The notes under the pieces were generated by a model. That model searched no databases and had not been told where the DNA came from. It saw only the letters and a list, made by a program, of their open reading frames with translations. From the NCBI GenBank assembly GCA_040954595.2, contig CM082580.2, positions 5,208,001 to 5,272,000 on the forward strand: a stretch of 64,000 nt of DNA, read 5' to 3'. The position numbers and the translations under genes are program-made. Positions 1-10,200 of the stretch are shown piece after piece (within the stretch, counting starts at the first letter, position 1; every line of letters begins with the position of its first letter). This DNA comes from Balanoglossus misakiensis. Lineage: Eukaryota; Hemichordata.

Positions 1-987
1 CAACATGGAATTATATGAGAAGTATTGAGGCAAAACAAAATCACCAGGATGAAGAAGAGATACACAGAATACCCTGAGAGATTGAGAAATTGGAAGGTAG
101 TTTTCCGATATTAAATTATGTGTATTTTGTGGATGCTCGTGGTATGAGCAGGCGAAATGATAAGTTTGTCTCTAGGCTAAACTGTTCTATTTGTTCAAAC
201 GCAACGGCCCATCCGATGTACATGTATGTACTATATACTTTGATCCGGCATACAGTGAGTCGAAGGGTATTATATGGGTTGCAAAATATTATTCGAAAGT
301 TAAAAAAACAAAAACAAGATCCCCATAAAGCCGTTGCGGCTTTTTGGGAAATTGTCACATGAAACTATTGAGGGTCTCATGTTCTTTCACACACCAGCGC
401 ACTGCGACATGGTTATATATGCATAATTGATTACAAGATAATTGCGGAAGACATCACAACTCCCGGCTATCAGCAGAAAAAACTAAATGATGAATGTAAT
501 AAGATACGCAACTCAGCTCTGTACTTATGACGTGTTCGCAATGATGCATAACGCGCTCAACACAACGCGCTGTACATCATAATGTTTTACTTTTTGGGAA
601 ATTTCCGAAAGTTGCAACGTCAGCATGTTTCTTACTGGACAAAAATATCAGTGGTTAGTATGGACCCGCACATGCGCAGTCTGGGGAAGATCGCGCGGCC
701 GGAGCCGCCAGACCGAGCATTTGCGTGTTTTATTTTGTACCGCGTTGCGATCGAGAAAAAACAAGGCAGACCATGTATTTTTGGACTTTATCCTGAATTT
801 GCATTTTTCGTAGAGCGTTGAGTGATTTTTTTAAATGTCAATTTTTCATCCCCTGCATTTGTTATCGCTCGCTTCCAATCAAATGATAGCATTGAACGAC
901 GAAATTCGCAGCGCTTGTCGGACATTGCATTTGGTGATTAAAATTTTAAAAAAATCTCCCATTTTTTTATCTGTCGTCATTTTTCAG
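1..987. other. Upstream region without a recognisable gene
   Basis: No open frame here looks like a known protein. The longest candidates (near 90-362 and 582-821) are low-information frames without family motifs. The stretch ends in a pyrimidine-rich splice acceptor (tttttcag, ending at 987) directly before the peptide gene's ATG. The region therefore probably holds the promoter, a non-coding first exon and an intron of that gene, but I could not place the donor site. Confidence 0.5.
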
Positions 988-1245
988 ATGAAGTTGACAT
1001 CCCTTCAACTGGTTTGCGTAGTGGCCGTCACGCTGCTCTTGGTACAAGTCAGCTTCGCCGCCGCCGGCATTCCGGCCGACGACCTTCTCGAAAACCTCGA
1101 CGATGATGGCGCCCTGTTGGCGGACAAGCGAGGCTACCTGCAGTACAGGCCCAGGAATAAGCCGGACGGCTCTTGCAAGAACATCTGCGGCGGATGCTGC
1201 ACCATAAGGTGTCTACTCCAGAGATGCAGAAAAATCAGTCCGTGA
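988..1245 (+). CDS. Secreted cationic six-cysteine peptide precursor (85 aa)
   Basis: This is a short prepropeptide. Residues 1-24 form a hydrophobic signal peptide. Residues 27-46 are an acidic spacer rich in Asp, Glu and Leu. A dibasic KR site at 47-48 would release a 37-residue mature peptide with about seven net positive charges. The mature part carries six cysteines at residues 63, 67, 70, 71, 75 and 80 (spacing C-x3-C-x2-CC-x3-C-x4-C), enough for three disulfides. An anionic pro-piece before a cationic Cys-rich peptide is typical of antimicrobial peptides such as echinoderm strongylocins, and also of some disulfide neuropeptides. I do not recognise the exact cysteine pattern. The ATG at 988 follows a perfect splice acceptor, which favours it over in-frame upstream codons. 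A poly(A) signal lies about 295 bases after the stop. Function is unknown; antimicrobial or signalling roles are guesses. Confidence 0.72.
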   Translation: MKLTSLQLVCVVAVTLLLVQVSFAAAGIPADDLLENLDDDGALLADKRGYLQYRPRNKPDGSCKNICGGCCTIRCLLQRCRKISP

Positions 1246-1539
1246 AAATTCTCACCGTACCATCCAACCAAGAGATAGAGAGAGGGCGAAAAAGCGCCAC
1301 CAGTCGACGTATATCAACGTTTTCGCCTTCACATTTTGCCATGGAGGTTTTTCCAATATTACCTCATTAACTTTTTTTTCGTTTTACATATTTATCATTT
1401 GACTTTATTCGATGATTCGCAATTCGTTATTTGTCGAGATGGAGCCCTGCGGCTTAATACTGACTGAACGAATGTTTTCTATAAATTAACACGGTATCTC
1501 TCTCGAACCGTGTCCGTGACTATATAATGATGGACTTGT

Positions 1540-1545
1540 AATAAA
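1540..1545 (+). terminator. Poly(A) signal of the cysteine-rich peptide gene
   Basis: A canonical AATAAA sits about 295 bases after the stop codon in AT-rich sequence, as expected for the end of a short 3'UTR. Confidence 0.65.
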
Positions 1546-2204
1546 ATTTTAATTGTAAAATATAATCTCGAGCTTAAGATTCATTGTTATTCATTAAATC
1601 GCTCTTCTATTCCCGCAAACACACTTAGTATCTCAGCAAAATAATGCATTGCAGTTGATTATTAAGTGGCAGCAATATCCAGTCATCAAAATGTAAAGAC
1701 TGCGTGGAGACGTATGAATACCCCCCCCCCCCAACAGTTTTGGTGGCGCGTTGCTACGCATTGGCGCGAAGGAGACGTGCCGGGTTCCAAACAAGCGAGT
1801 GGAACTTTCAGTTCATCCATGCATATCACGGGGTTTACCATGGTTTCAAGTGTGTCTAAAACGATGTGGAGAATTCTACTGAATTAAAAGATATCTTATC
1901 ATAATATAAAAAAAGTTTATCGTGGTATAAAGGGAACACATTGGGTACTGGTCATGAATAAAAATTTCCCGAATCGGGGAAGTCGAGATTCTCCACCAGC
2001 GTATCGAATGCATGTTCGAACGGCGCGCATTCTCAGAACAGGCAGAACGCGTTGGTTTTCTGTTTGGAGTTTTAGAATTTCGGAATGTTTGGAACTTTAT
2101 CAGGTAGAACGTCTTTACTCTCAGACTGCTAAACATCAGAAAAAACACCTTTCCGTTTACATTTGTCCGAAGGACCGTCTCAGCCCAGGCTACGATGAAT
2201 TATC
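1546..2204. other. Intergenic stretch with a poly(C) run
   Basis: No coding sequence is supported. There is a run of 12 C at 1721-1732. The last few hundred bases probably hold the promoter and 5'UTR of the thyroglobulin-domain gene, but no clear TATA box was identified. Confidence 0.45.
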
Positions 2205-4173
2205 ATGGCGGGTAAGAGTGTCATCAAAATCGCCATCCTTTTGAACATATTTCTGGCTGACGGAACATTCGGGTCGATTTTTAGAAGCCGGGGTTTGGAC
2301 AAACTGTACCGTCTCTCCGGTGACCACCAACGCCACAACAACCCGCCCTGGCGACCGAAGAGACAGGCCAGTTACGGCTACACCGAATCGAAACCCCCCG
2401 ACCAGTACGGCCACCAGCCGGTCAAACAGCCCGGCACCGAAGACGATTACGTCGCAGACGCCAACGTCGCCGAAAACCAGTACGACGATTACTACGGCAA
2501 CGATGCTTACCAAGGTCGCCCTGGCAACGGAGACGACTTCTACAGAGGAAATCAGGACTACCTTGCAAATTACCACCAGGCAGATAACGCAGTTGTTCCT
2601 CCTGCTGGCAACGCTGGTAATGTTAAAAGCATAGGTGGCAACTACGGGCCTAAAAACATGTGGGACTATTTTCCAGGTAAGACTATCGCGGAAATTAAGA
2701 TACTTGCAATGAATGAGTGTGATGTAAAACCAGATGTGTTTCCTGGTGTGGCTTTTGTATTTTTGTTCATGTGCTCGGACAAAGCAGAAGGCCTGCGTTT
2801 CGTGTGGTGTACTGCTGGCAAAACAGCAGAAGCAAACACAGGCAGTGAATTCTAGAACCGCGTCCATGTCACCGGACACGAGAAACAACTCATTTGTGTT
2901 CGAATCTTTGTGTAATAATAAGGCATTCCATGGTAATGTTGGCTAACAGATAGCTCCCAAATGTGAAAGGACAATTGACGTTTCAAGTAATATCCCGGTA
3001 CAAACGGCTATCAAAATGATTAATATTAATTTATACCATTTTGGGTTTTGCGTCTCTGTCACGTTTGACCATACGACAAGCACGGTGAATGGCGACAAAG
3101 GCTGCAGACCACATTAGGTCTAAATTCTTTTGAAAACTTGTCTATGTGTGCTACGAAACGTAATTTTCGAACTGGGTTGAGAATCGCGGTACAAAGAATA
3201 GCGCAGGCCTATACCAGTAAACTTGTATTTGTTGGAACCCAGGTAACGACTACAACTACTACGGTGGCGGTTTCGGCCACGTTCCAACCAACAACCCGTT
3301 CCGCGATTCGGAGTTCGTCCCACTCGGGGCGGGAGAGGCTATCGGTCCGGATGTGGTGAAGGACGAATTCGACAGAAATTACGGGAACTTCTTCAGTGAT
3401 TTTGACGGTGGGTACCACATATGGTGGTCTAGTTCTTGTATTTCTTTAAAATACGTCGATACACTCTCAACGAGCCGGAGCTTTAGATAGATGTTGCCGT
3501 AAATAGGCTCGTAATTTACGACGATGCGCCGATATCTAACTCTTCAATGGTGATTTATCGAAAAATTCCCCCAGTAACATCGAAAGGAATTCTCGGTGAC
3601 CGATCTATCTGCAGCCGTGGTATTTACTACTACAGTTTGTATATACCGGTACGCAATGAATTTCACTTCAAAATTATTGCATCTCGCCTCCGCAGATAAA
3701 ATAGCGTTCAAGTTACCAACTCTCAGCGATAACTGTTGGCTGCAGGCAATGCTGGCCGTCGAATGGGGATTCTCACCAAACTGTAAAGTTGATGGCTCGT
3801 ATGGACCAAAGCAATGCGCCAAGAAAAGGTATGTTACTTTTGGAGTACGAGAGTATAATTTGCCTTCGACCCAAGTGTCTTGTTTTGTATTCATATACGA
3901 TACTTCACGAATAAAAATTAGAAAAGAAAAAAAGAGAGTAATACTGTGAGCTTGTACGACGTAAATTTGCTTTCAACATATGTTCTGTTTAAAACTTCTT
4001 CCGACAATTTTCTGTGCTTCGAAAACTCGGCGGCTGAGGGCACTTTCCTGTTTCTTTACAGGTGTTGGTGCACGAACTCGGGTGGCGAGAAAGTGAGGCG
4101 AAAAGGCGGGAAAAACAATGACGGGTTTTACTACGGCATTGACGGACTGCTTCTCCGATGCGATGAAAATTAA
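2205..4173 (+). CDS. Secreted protein with a C-terminal thyroglobulin type-1 domain (4 exons, 293 aa)
   Basis: Exons are 2205-2676, 3243-3407, 3696-3828 and 4062-4173; phases 1, 1 and 2 join without a stop. Residues 1-24 are a signal peptide. A furin-like RPKR lies at 50-53. Residues 54 to about 210 are a low-complexity linker rich in Tyr, Asn, Gly and Asp. Residues 226-290 form a thyroglobulin type-1 domain with the six conserved cysteines (226 to 290) and the diagnostic QC and CWC signatures, the latter created exactly across the exon 3/4 junction. Tg1 domains occur in secreted matrix proteins and as cysteine-protease inhibitors or substrates. The Tyr/Gly-rich linker suggests a matrix or cuticle component, which is inference. 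The ATG at 2205 is chosen because the signal peptide follows at once. I do not recognise a named orthologue. Confidence 0.87.
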
Positions 4174-4309
4174 TCAGTATTTTTTTTCTAAAACTATTAA
4201 AAAGATAAACGAAACGTGTTGGATTTGAGCCATGATCATGTGATTTGTAAATTACTAGTATACGACCAATACACACGCACAGTACATCAGATGAGAACAG
4301 AATGTAACC

Positions 4310-5885
4310 ATGGCAAACGTCTCACGAGATGTTGCATATCCAGACAAAAATGTCAATTTTGCTGACATTTAGAAGTTCAGCTCCTAACCTCTCCTGCACC
4401 TGATTGGCCCCAAGTAAACCACCAGCGGCTGACACTAACTGTTTCCTCTGCTGATTCATAAGGATCTGTGTCAGAGGATTTATTCGACTAGTCAGAGGTG
4501 TTGATATCCCCCTGCTGAAAGTTGGGTGACTCCGGCTGCTTGGTCTCCGAGTCCGAGCCAGAGCTCAGCTGCACATGCTCACTGTCCGGGTCCTTCACAG
4601 TGTCCATCTTTTCAGAGTCAGAATCTCCCACAGACTCGAACCGTTCACCATTGTCATATTCCACTGTGTACTGTTCAGTTGCCTGAGAGTCGGTTTGCCT
4701 CTTTGGCTCCACTTGTCTCCGACGTGTCACTCTCTCACCCGAGGCGACCGTTCTGTCGCTGGCAGATCCTTCTGACCCCGGAGTCTGCTCTATGTCTTCC
4801 CATTCACCGCCGGCGACATCGCTCCATTCTTCTTGTCTCGTTTCTCCGTCGTCTCCTCTGTCAATTTTCGTTGCTGGAGCATCATCTTCTACTTGTGGCT
4901 CTTTTGCAGCTTCTCTGCTGACCATCATGGGCTCTCCGGCATCTTCCACTGGGTCGGGATCTATCCAGCAGCACTTCGGAATCCCTTCTTGAAGTTCTTC
5001 CACCAAGTGGGGTCCTATACCTATACACAATTTGAATGAAAACAATTATGAAAACAACAGTGTATAACTTGTTGATTTAATATTGGACTTCATCGATTTA
5101 CTCAGATTATCTGACTGTGCATGTGATCAGAGGCAAACATTACTGAATATCTACAGCCAACAAAGTTAAAGTGGGGCCTTCAGCGATCAAGCCAATTATT
5201 GCACAGGCACTAACCTGGAATCGGGCCTCCCAGGTTTAATGGTATTCAAGAGCCTGCACAGCGTTCTTGGCGATGGCTGGAAATGCCTGTGGGACATACT
5301 ACAGCCAGTACAATTGAAAACATTAGGCGTTAAACAAAAATGTGGTCAAACTGTGTACGTACTGTGCATGACATCGTAAGCACCTCTCAGATCATATCCT
5401 CTGCTCCAGGCGCCCGACGATGCCCCCGTAGTTACTTTCGGTTCACCGCCAGCATCACTTATTTTCGAAGGCGGTTCGCCATCATTTCCCGTCGTCATAG
5501 GTTTCGCTGATTCCGCCGCCCCAGTATCATCTTGTTGCCTTCCGTACGTTGAGCTTTCTGTGCCCATTTTGTAACCAGTGAACCGACTTTCCCTTCACAA
5601 GGTCGCATTGGCTTCCCTGGGGTAAGGTCAAGTTTGCAAAATTAAATGGCTGATGTTTTGAACACTTCCGGGTTTAAGGCTGGTCTTTTTCAGAACGTCA
5701 TTCCACACGGAAAAACTAAGCCATGTAAAATATTCGTAAATTTACTAGATAGATATAGCTTATATAAGCTTATTTAATGATATATTTTAAGCAACAAAAT
5801 ATTATTTGGATTATTTAAAATGAAACCCGATAAATATCCTCGAATAGAGCACTGCAAATGCTAAGCATGTCATGTTCTTGTCCCC
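4310..5885 (-). repeat. Truncated unit 1 of the OGFR-like tandem duplication
   Basis: This segment aligns with parts of the two complete units: 4310-5000 with the acidic exon and its 3' flank (9820-11060 and 17860-19110), and 5340-5885 with exon 1 and the promoter side (13077-13620 and 19530-20075). The sequence encoding the OGFR core is absent; similarity stops near 4310, about 140 bases past the Tg1 gene's stop. About 170 unrelated bases (5890-6057) separate this unit from unit 2. Confidence 0.8.
4488..5567 (-). pseudogene. OGFR-like copy 1, truncated relic (exon 1 and shortened acidic exon)
   Basis: Two pieces match copies 2 and 3: exon 1 at 5384-5567 and an acidic exon at 4488-4987. The arginine-rich start of exon 1 is lost; its first ATG corresponds to internal Met20 of the intact copies. 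The acidic exon lacks about 180 central codons, with the junction at a repeated RQTD-coding motif. It then meets a TAG stop at 4488-4490, about 35 codons before the normal donor. Homologous sequence continues past the stop to a decayed WW..WGQ.GAGE tail near 4385. None of the six OGFR-core exons follow. The two pieces can still be joined in frame (donor after 5384, acceptor before 4987, phase 1) to give an acidic protein of about 227 aa, so expression as a truncated protein cannot be excluded. A relic is more likely. Confidence 0.78.
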
Positions 5886-6057
5886 AGATGGCCACCACTA
5901 CACCGTAGCACACGAAAACAAAAGGGATCCACACATACAAATACCACCGGAATCTATAAAAAACAATTTTAATTTATATAATATCAATCGATCAACAGCA
6001 ACAAACAAACATACACACTACAAACAAGGAGGTAGAGGGGACAAAACGACATTCTGG
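5886..6057. other. Spacer between duplication units 1 and 2
   Basis: A short AT-rich stretch with no convincing similarity to either complete unit and no gene. It marks the junction where the truncated copy meets the 3' end of copy 2. Confidence 0.45.
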
Positions 6058-6131
6058 CATTAACCTTCACCTTTCACCCCTCTGACATTTGGGTCAATGA
6101 CAGACACGTAAACAAATATTCAGAGATCCAC

Positions 6132-6137
6132 TTTATT
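6132..6137 (-). terminator. Poly(A) signal of OGFR-like copy 2
   Basis: Reverse-strand AATAAA in a context conserved with copy 3 (14145-14150). It would give a 3'UTR of about 1.1 kb after the stop at 7265. Confidence 0.6.
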
Positions 6138-7264
6138 GACAAAAACGCAGCTCAGCTGCAATAAAAACTGGAACAACTTTCATTTATTGTATCAAGAATG
6201 ATTCTGCAGATATGTGCTATTGCTAAATGATAATTTTTGTAACCTTTTTTTACATCCTGAAAGATTCCTCCTGGATATATATCTGATATGACGTTAATGT
6301 TCGTTTTTTATGTTTACATAACATCTTTATAATAAAGCATTCCTGCAGTGTGTTTGACACAACTTGCAAAATAATTGAATAAGTACAATCATGGTACAAC
6401 AGGACCCCCACTGTAAAACTTAACATTTTACAAAATATGTATAGAAATCATTTTGAAATGATATTGAATTTTGCAATATCAGCACACAATTATACATGTA
6501 TACACAACTGAGTTGTTTTACATTAACCTCCCCCACAAATTTACACATCCAGTTTTACAAAAGTTCAGTGTTTCATCATTGTTCATATTCTTATACAAAA
6601 TAGGGTCAAGGACAATGTGCTCCTATTTGAACATGTACATCTGTTTGGAAAACAGTTGTGACAGAATTGACCAATCACAGCCAACGTTTGCAAGATTTCT
6701 TCACTCTACCTAAGTTTCATATATTTCAAATGCCATCTTTTCAGAATGACTGTTATGGTAAAATTATACTGACTGAAGGTGAAAATTATACCAAATATTT
6801 TTAACCCTTCACAGAAAAATGCCCCTCCCCCACCACCAATACACTTGGAGCAGAAATCCAAATTTGAAGTACATGCAGCTGCAGGTATTGTTAAAACAAT
6901 ACTTGTGAAAATTACACTGTCTCAGAAAATCCTGTATTACCAATGCACCCCCCTTGAACAACCAGGCCAAAACAAATACATATAAGGATTAGGACATGAA
7001 TTATTACCAGAGTGATATGTGAGATTTCTTGACGTTTTTTTGTCGCCAGTTGACCTACATCTGTTGACCTTTGACACGGTATTTACAGCTAATCAGTGAT
7101 GCCCGTCATGATGTAAACCAGTGACATAATTATAATGTTTGATGCTGGGCTGACCCGTGACACGTATCATTCCAGCTGACCAACAACAAAGGGCATTACA
7201 ATCAACATTGTGGTCACATGGTATCACAGTTATCCAATCACATGAGGTGTTACTGAGAGCTCAC

Positions 7265-10200
7265 TCAGTAGTTCTCCTCGACGTACTTGATCAGTCTCTT
7301 CCTGTCTTTGCCACTTTTGATGGTGTGCAACCAGTACTGGACACAGCTGTTCTGACAGTTCCTGAGTTCTCCTTCTTCGAATATTTCTCTCAGTACAAAC
7401 TCCACAAACGGTGTCTTCAGATGCTCATAGCCGAGCTCTCCCAGGGATTTCAATATCCTTGTTATCCTCAGGTAGTTGTGCATGGATCTGTGAAAGATTA
7501 CCAAATACTATATTTATGCAATGTACTTTTTTTTTCAACAAGACAAAAGAAAAACCAACTGATATACACGCATTTATGCATCTGAATAGTGTACTGTTCC
7601 CTACATTCTGGAGCCAGGGTTCTCCTCACAACAGTTGGGCCTGACCAGCACTCAAGTGAAAAAGCAAGCAAAAGCTGCCAGCAGGTGCTATTTTGTCTCA
7701 AATTGATACATTGATGAATGGGTATGACTTGCACCAGACAGGAAAATTAATGAATACGAATATTGATGAGCATGAATATTAATGAATAGCCAGCCCTCAA
7801 GTCAAGCTGGGCAGAACCCTGTGGTTCTATTCCCAAATGGACACATTTGACCATGGCTACCAGAGGTAGTGTACTACCACCGAAATAATGACCATGACGC
7901 ATCCACTTCAGTTTACAAAAAGATATCAGGAATGCTCGCTTCACGGGACTTTCCTTTGAGTATCTGGACAACAAGAAAAGAACCAGTGTCAAAGCGACTT
8001 GCCTGCTGAGATGACGATATCTTTCCCTAAAATGTGGAGCCCTCTTTATTGTTCCCTTCTGCTTGTCCTCCAGTTCCATGCCGTAGAAATCCAGCATCAT
8101 TTGGTAGGATTTCAGCACCCTGGCCGATGCCTTTCGATCACTTTTGATCGCCTAAAAAAACAAAACAAGAACACCCAAAAATGTTTTAAGGGAAGAAGTG
8201 TGCACATTTGGATATTGTTTCCCTAGGGAACTAATTCATGTCACTGTTGCTAGTAACGGTAGCTGTTTGCCAGCAACACCTGCTGTCCACCGTTGAGGGC
8301 GCACTATTTAACCTCATGGATCAGTTGATGCTGGATTCAAACTGCAGACAACAAGTAATCTGTCTGGTAATGGCTAAGTACAACCATGATGGAAAATTTA
8401 ATGAGAGATGGAAACATCAAGTGTAGCTATTTTGTGTCAAATTTAACTTTATTTGATATCAATTCCTGCACACACAACAAATATACTCGAATATGCCTCT
8501 TCTGATAGGAGAGCTGATACACAAGTTATTTTTCGTGCAATTTACGCAAACGTGCACCCACAAACAATATCCATTCAGTACTGCAATTAAAATGGTCTCA
8601 CCTCGGCCTCATGCAACTGTAATTCTTGTGCCTGATAGTTGACACCGCTCTCTCTGATGGGGAACAACCTGTAAGTAAAGAAGTTGAACATGCAGTAACT
8701 TCGCTGCATCATCATTGGGTCGCCAAATTGAGATGTCAAATCTATTTAAACTACTTTCTACACTCACTGCATTCCTGTGAACCAAACAAACAACGTGATG
8801 TTTAACATTTCTTATTAAAGTCACACATCTGTCCCACCCTCCCCAACTACTATACCTACCACTGGATGAAACCCTGGTGGCTCTCCAACAGATCAAAGTT
8901 TCCCCACCAGTTTCGATGGATGTTGTCAATATAATCACCTGAAAGCGAAGAAAATATTATGAACTTCATCATCAAAAAGCATGTTGGTATTTTTTCTGAG
9001 CAAAATATTCTCAATTTGGTTATTTTTCCTGTATTGATGAACTTGGTATGTATGGATACAACTGAGACTACATGTACATGTAATAGTATCTCACAGCTCT
9101 GAGGACCTGGGATCAGATTGTGCCTAACGCGAGACAAAAAATCTACAATTCTTGTGAGAATTCTTCTAAGTAGTTCATCTCTAGCTTATATACATGCAGT
9201 GCATACATACCTCTTGGTTCTGACTCTATAACATTCTTGTAAAACAGAAGATTATCTTTCAGTGACGGATCATCCTTCTTGCCCTTTGGAAAGAGAAAAA
9301 ACACTGTTACCAGAGAATATCACTCCAAAGTGAGCTTTCCATATCAAGCATTCAATTTTATCAACACATTTTTCAAACTTCAAAATTTGAGAATTCTGCT
9401 AATCCTGCTATACATGTAGTCGTACATTTTCACAAAAAAATCCCCACAACTCTTGGCCTAATGACGCTAAAAAGATAATTTGCCTTGTGATGGCCAATGG
9501 GTTGATGAGTAGATGGTTACTGTGGCAACCCTCTGATACATGCAAAAGACACTTCCAAAAGCTCACAATCACTGACATGACCTTGTGCTTGCAACATTGA
9601 CATTTAAACTTACAGGATAACCTTGTCTGTAATCTCTTGTGTCTTTGCTGCTCCATTGAGTCACCAGCCTTGGCTTTTTAGCTCTCTGTAGAAAAGAGAA
9701 ACATGAACTTATAGATAGTGAAGATATTTCTGTGATAAAACAGATCGTACATGTATTAGGATTGAAGGAAGGTGACCATTCTAGCTAGAATCAAACCGTG
9801 GCGTGTCTGATGTGACATTGCATATCCGAACAAAGTTGGCAATTTTGCCGACATTTTCAAGTTCAGTTTCTAACCTCTCCTGCGCCTGTTTGTCCCCACG
9901 GCGACCACCAGCTGTTGCCACCACCATGGGTGTCCTCTTCTGCAGATTCATAATCATCCGTGTCGGCTGATTTATCGGACTCATCGTCGGTGTGGAAATC
10001 CCCCTGCTGAAAGTTGGATGACTCTGGCTGCTCGGCCTCAGAGTCCGAGCCAGAGCTCAGCTGCACACGCTCACCGTCCGGATCCTTCACAGGGTCCATC
10101 TTTTCAGAGTCAGAATCTCCCGCAGACTCGATCTGTTCATCATTGTTATATTCCATTGTGTACTGTTCAGTTTCTTGGGAGTCGGTTTGCCTTAGTTTTT

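Noticed and set aside
90-362. A 90-codon open frame near the window start
   Set aside because: No recognisable family, and overlapping open frames exist on the other strand; compatible with chance.
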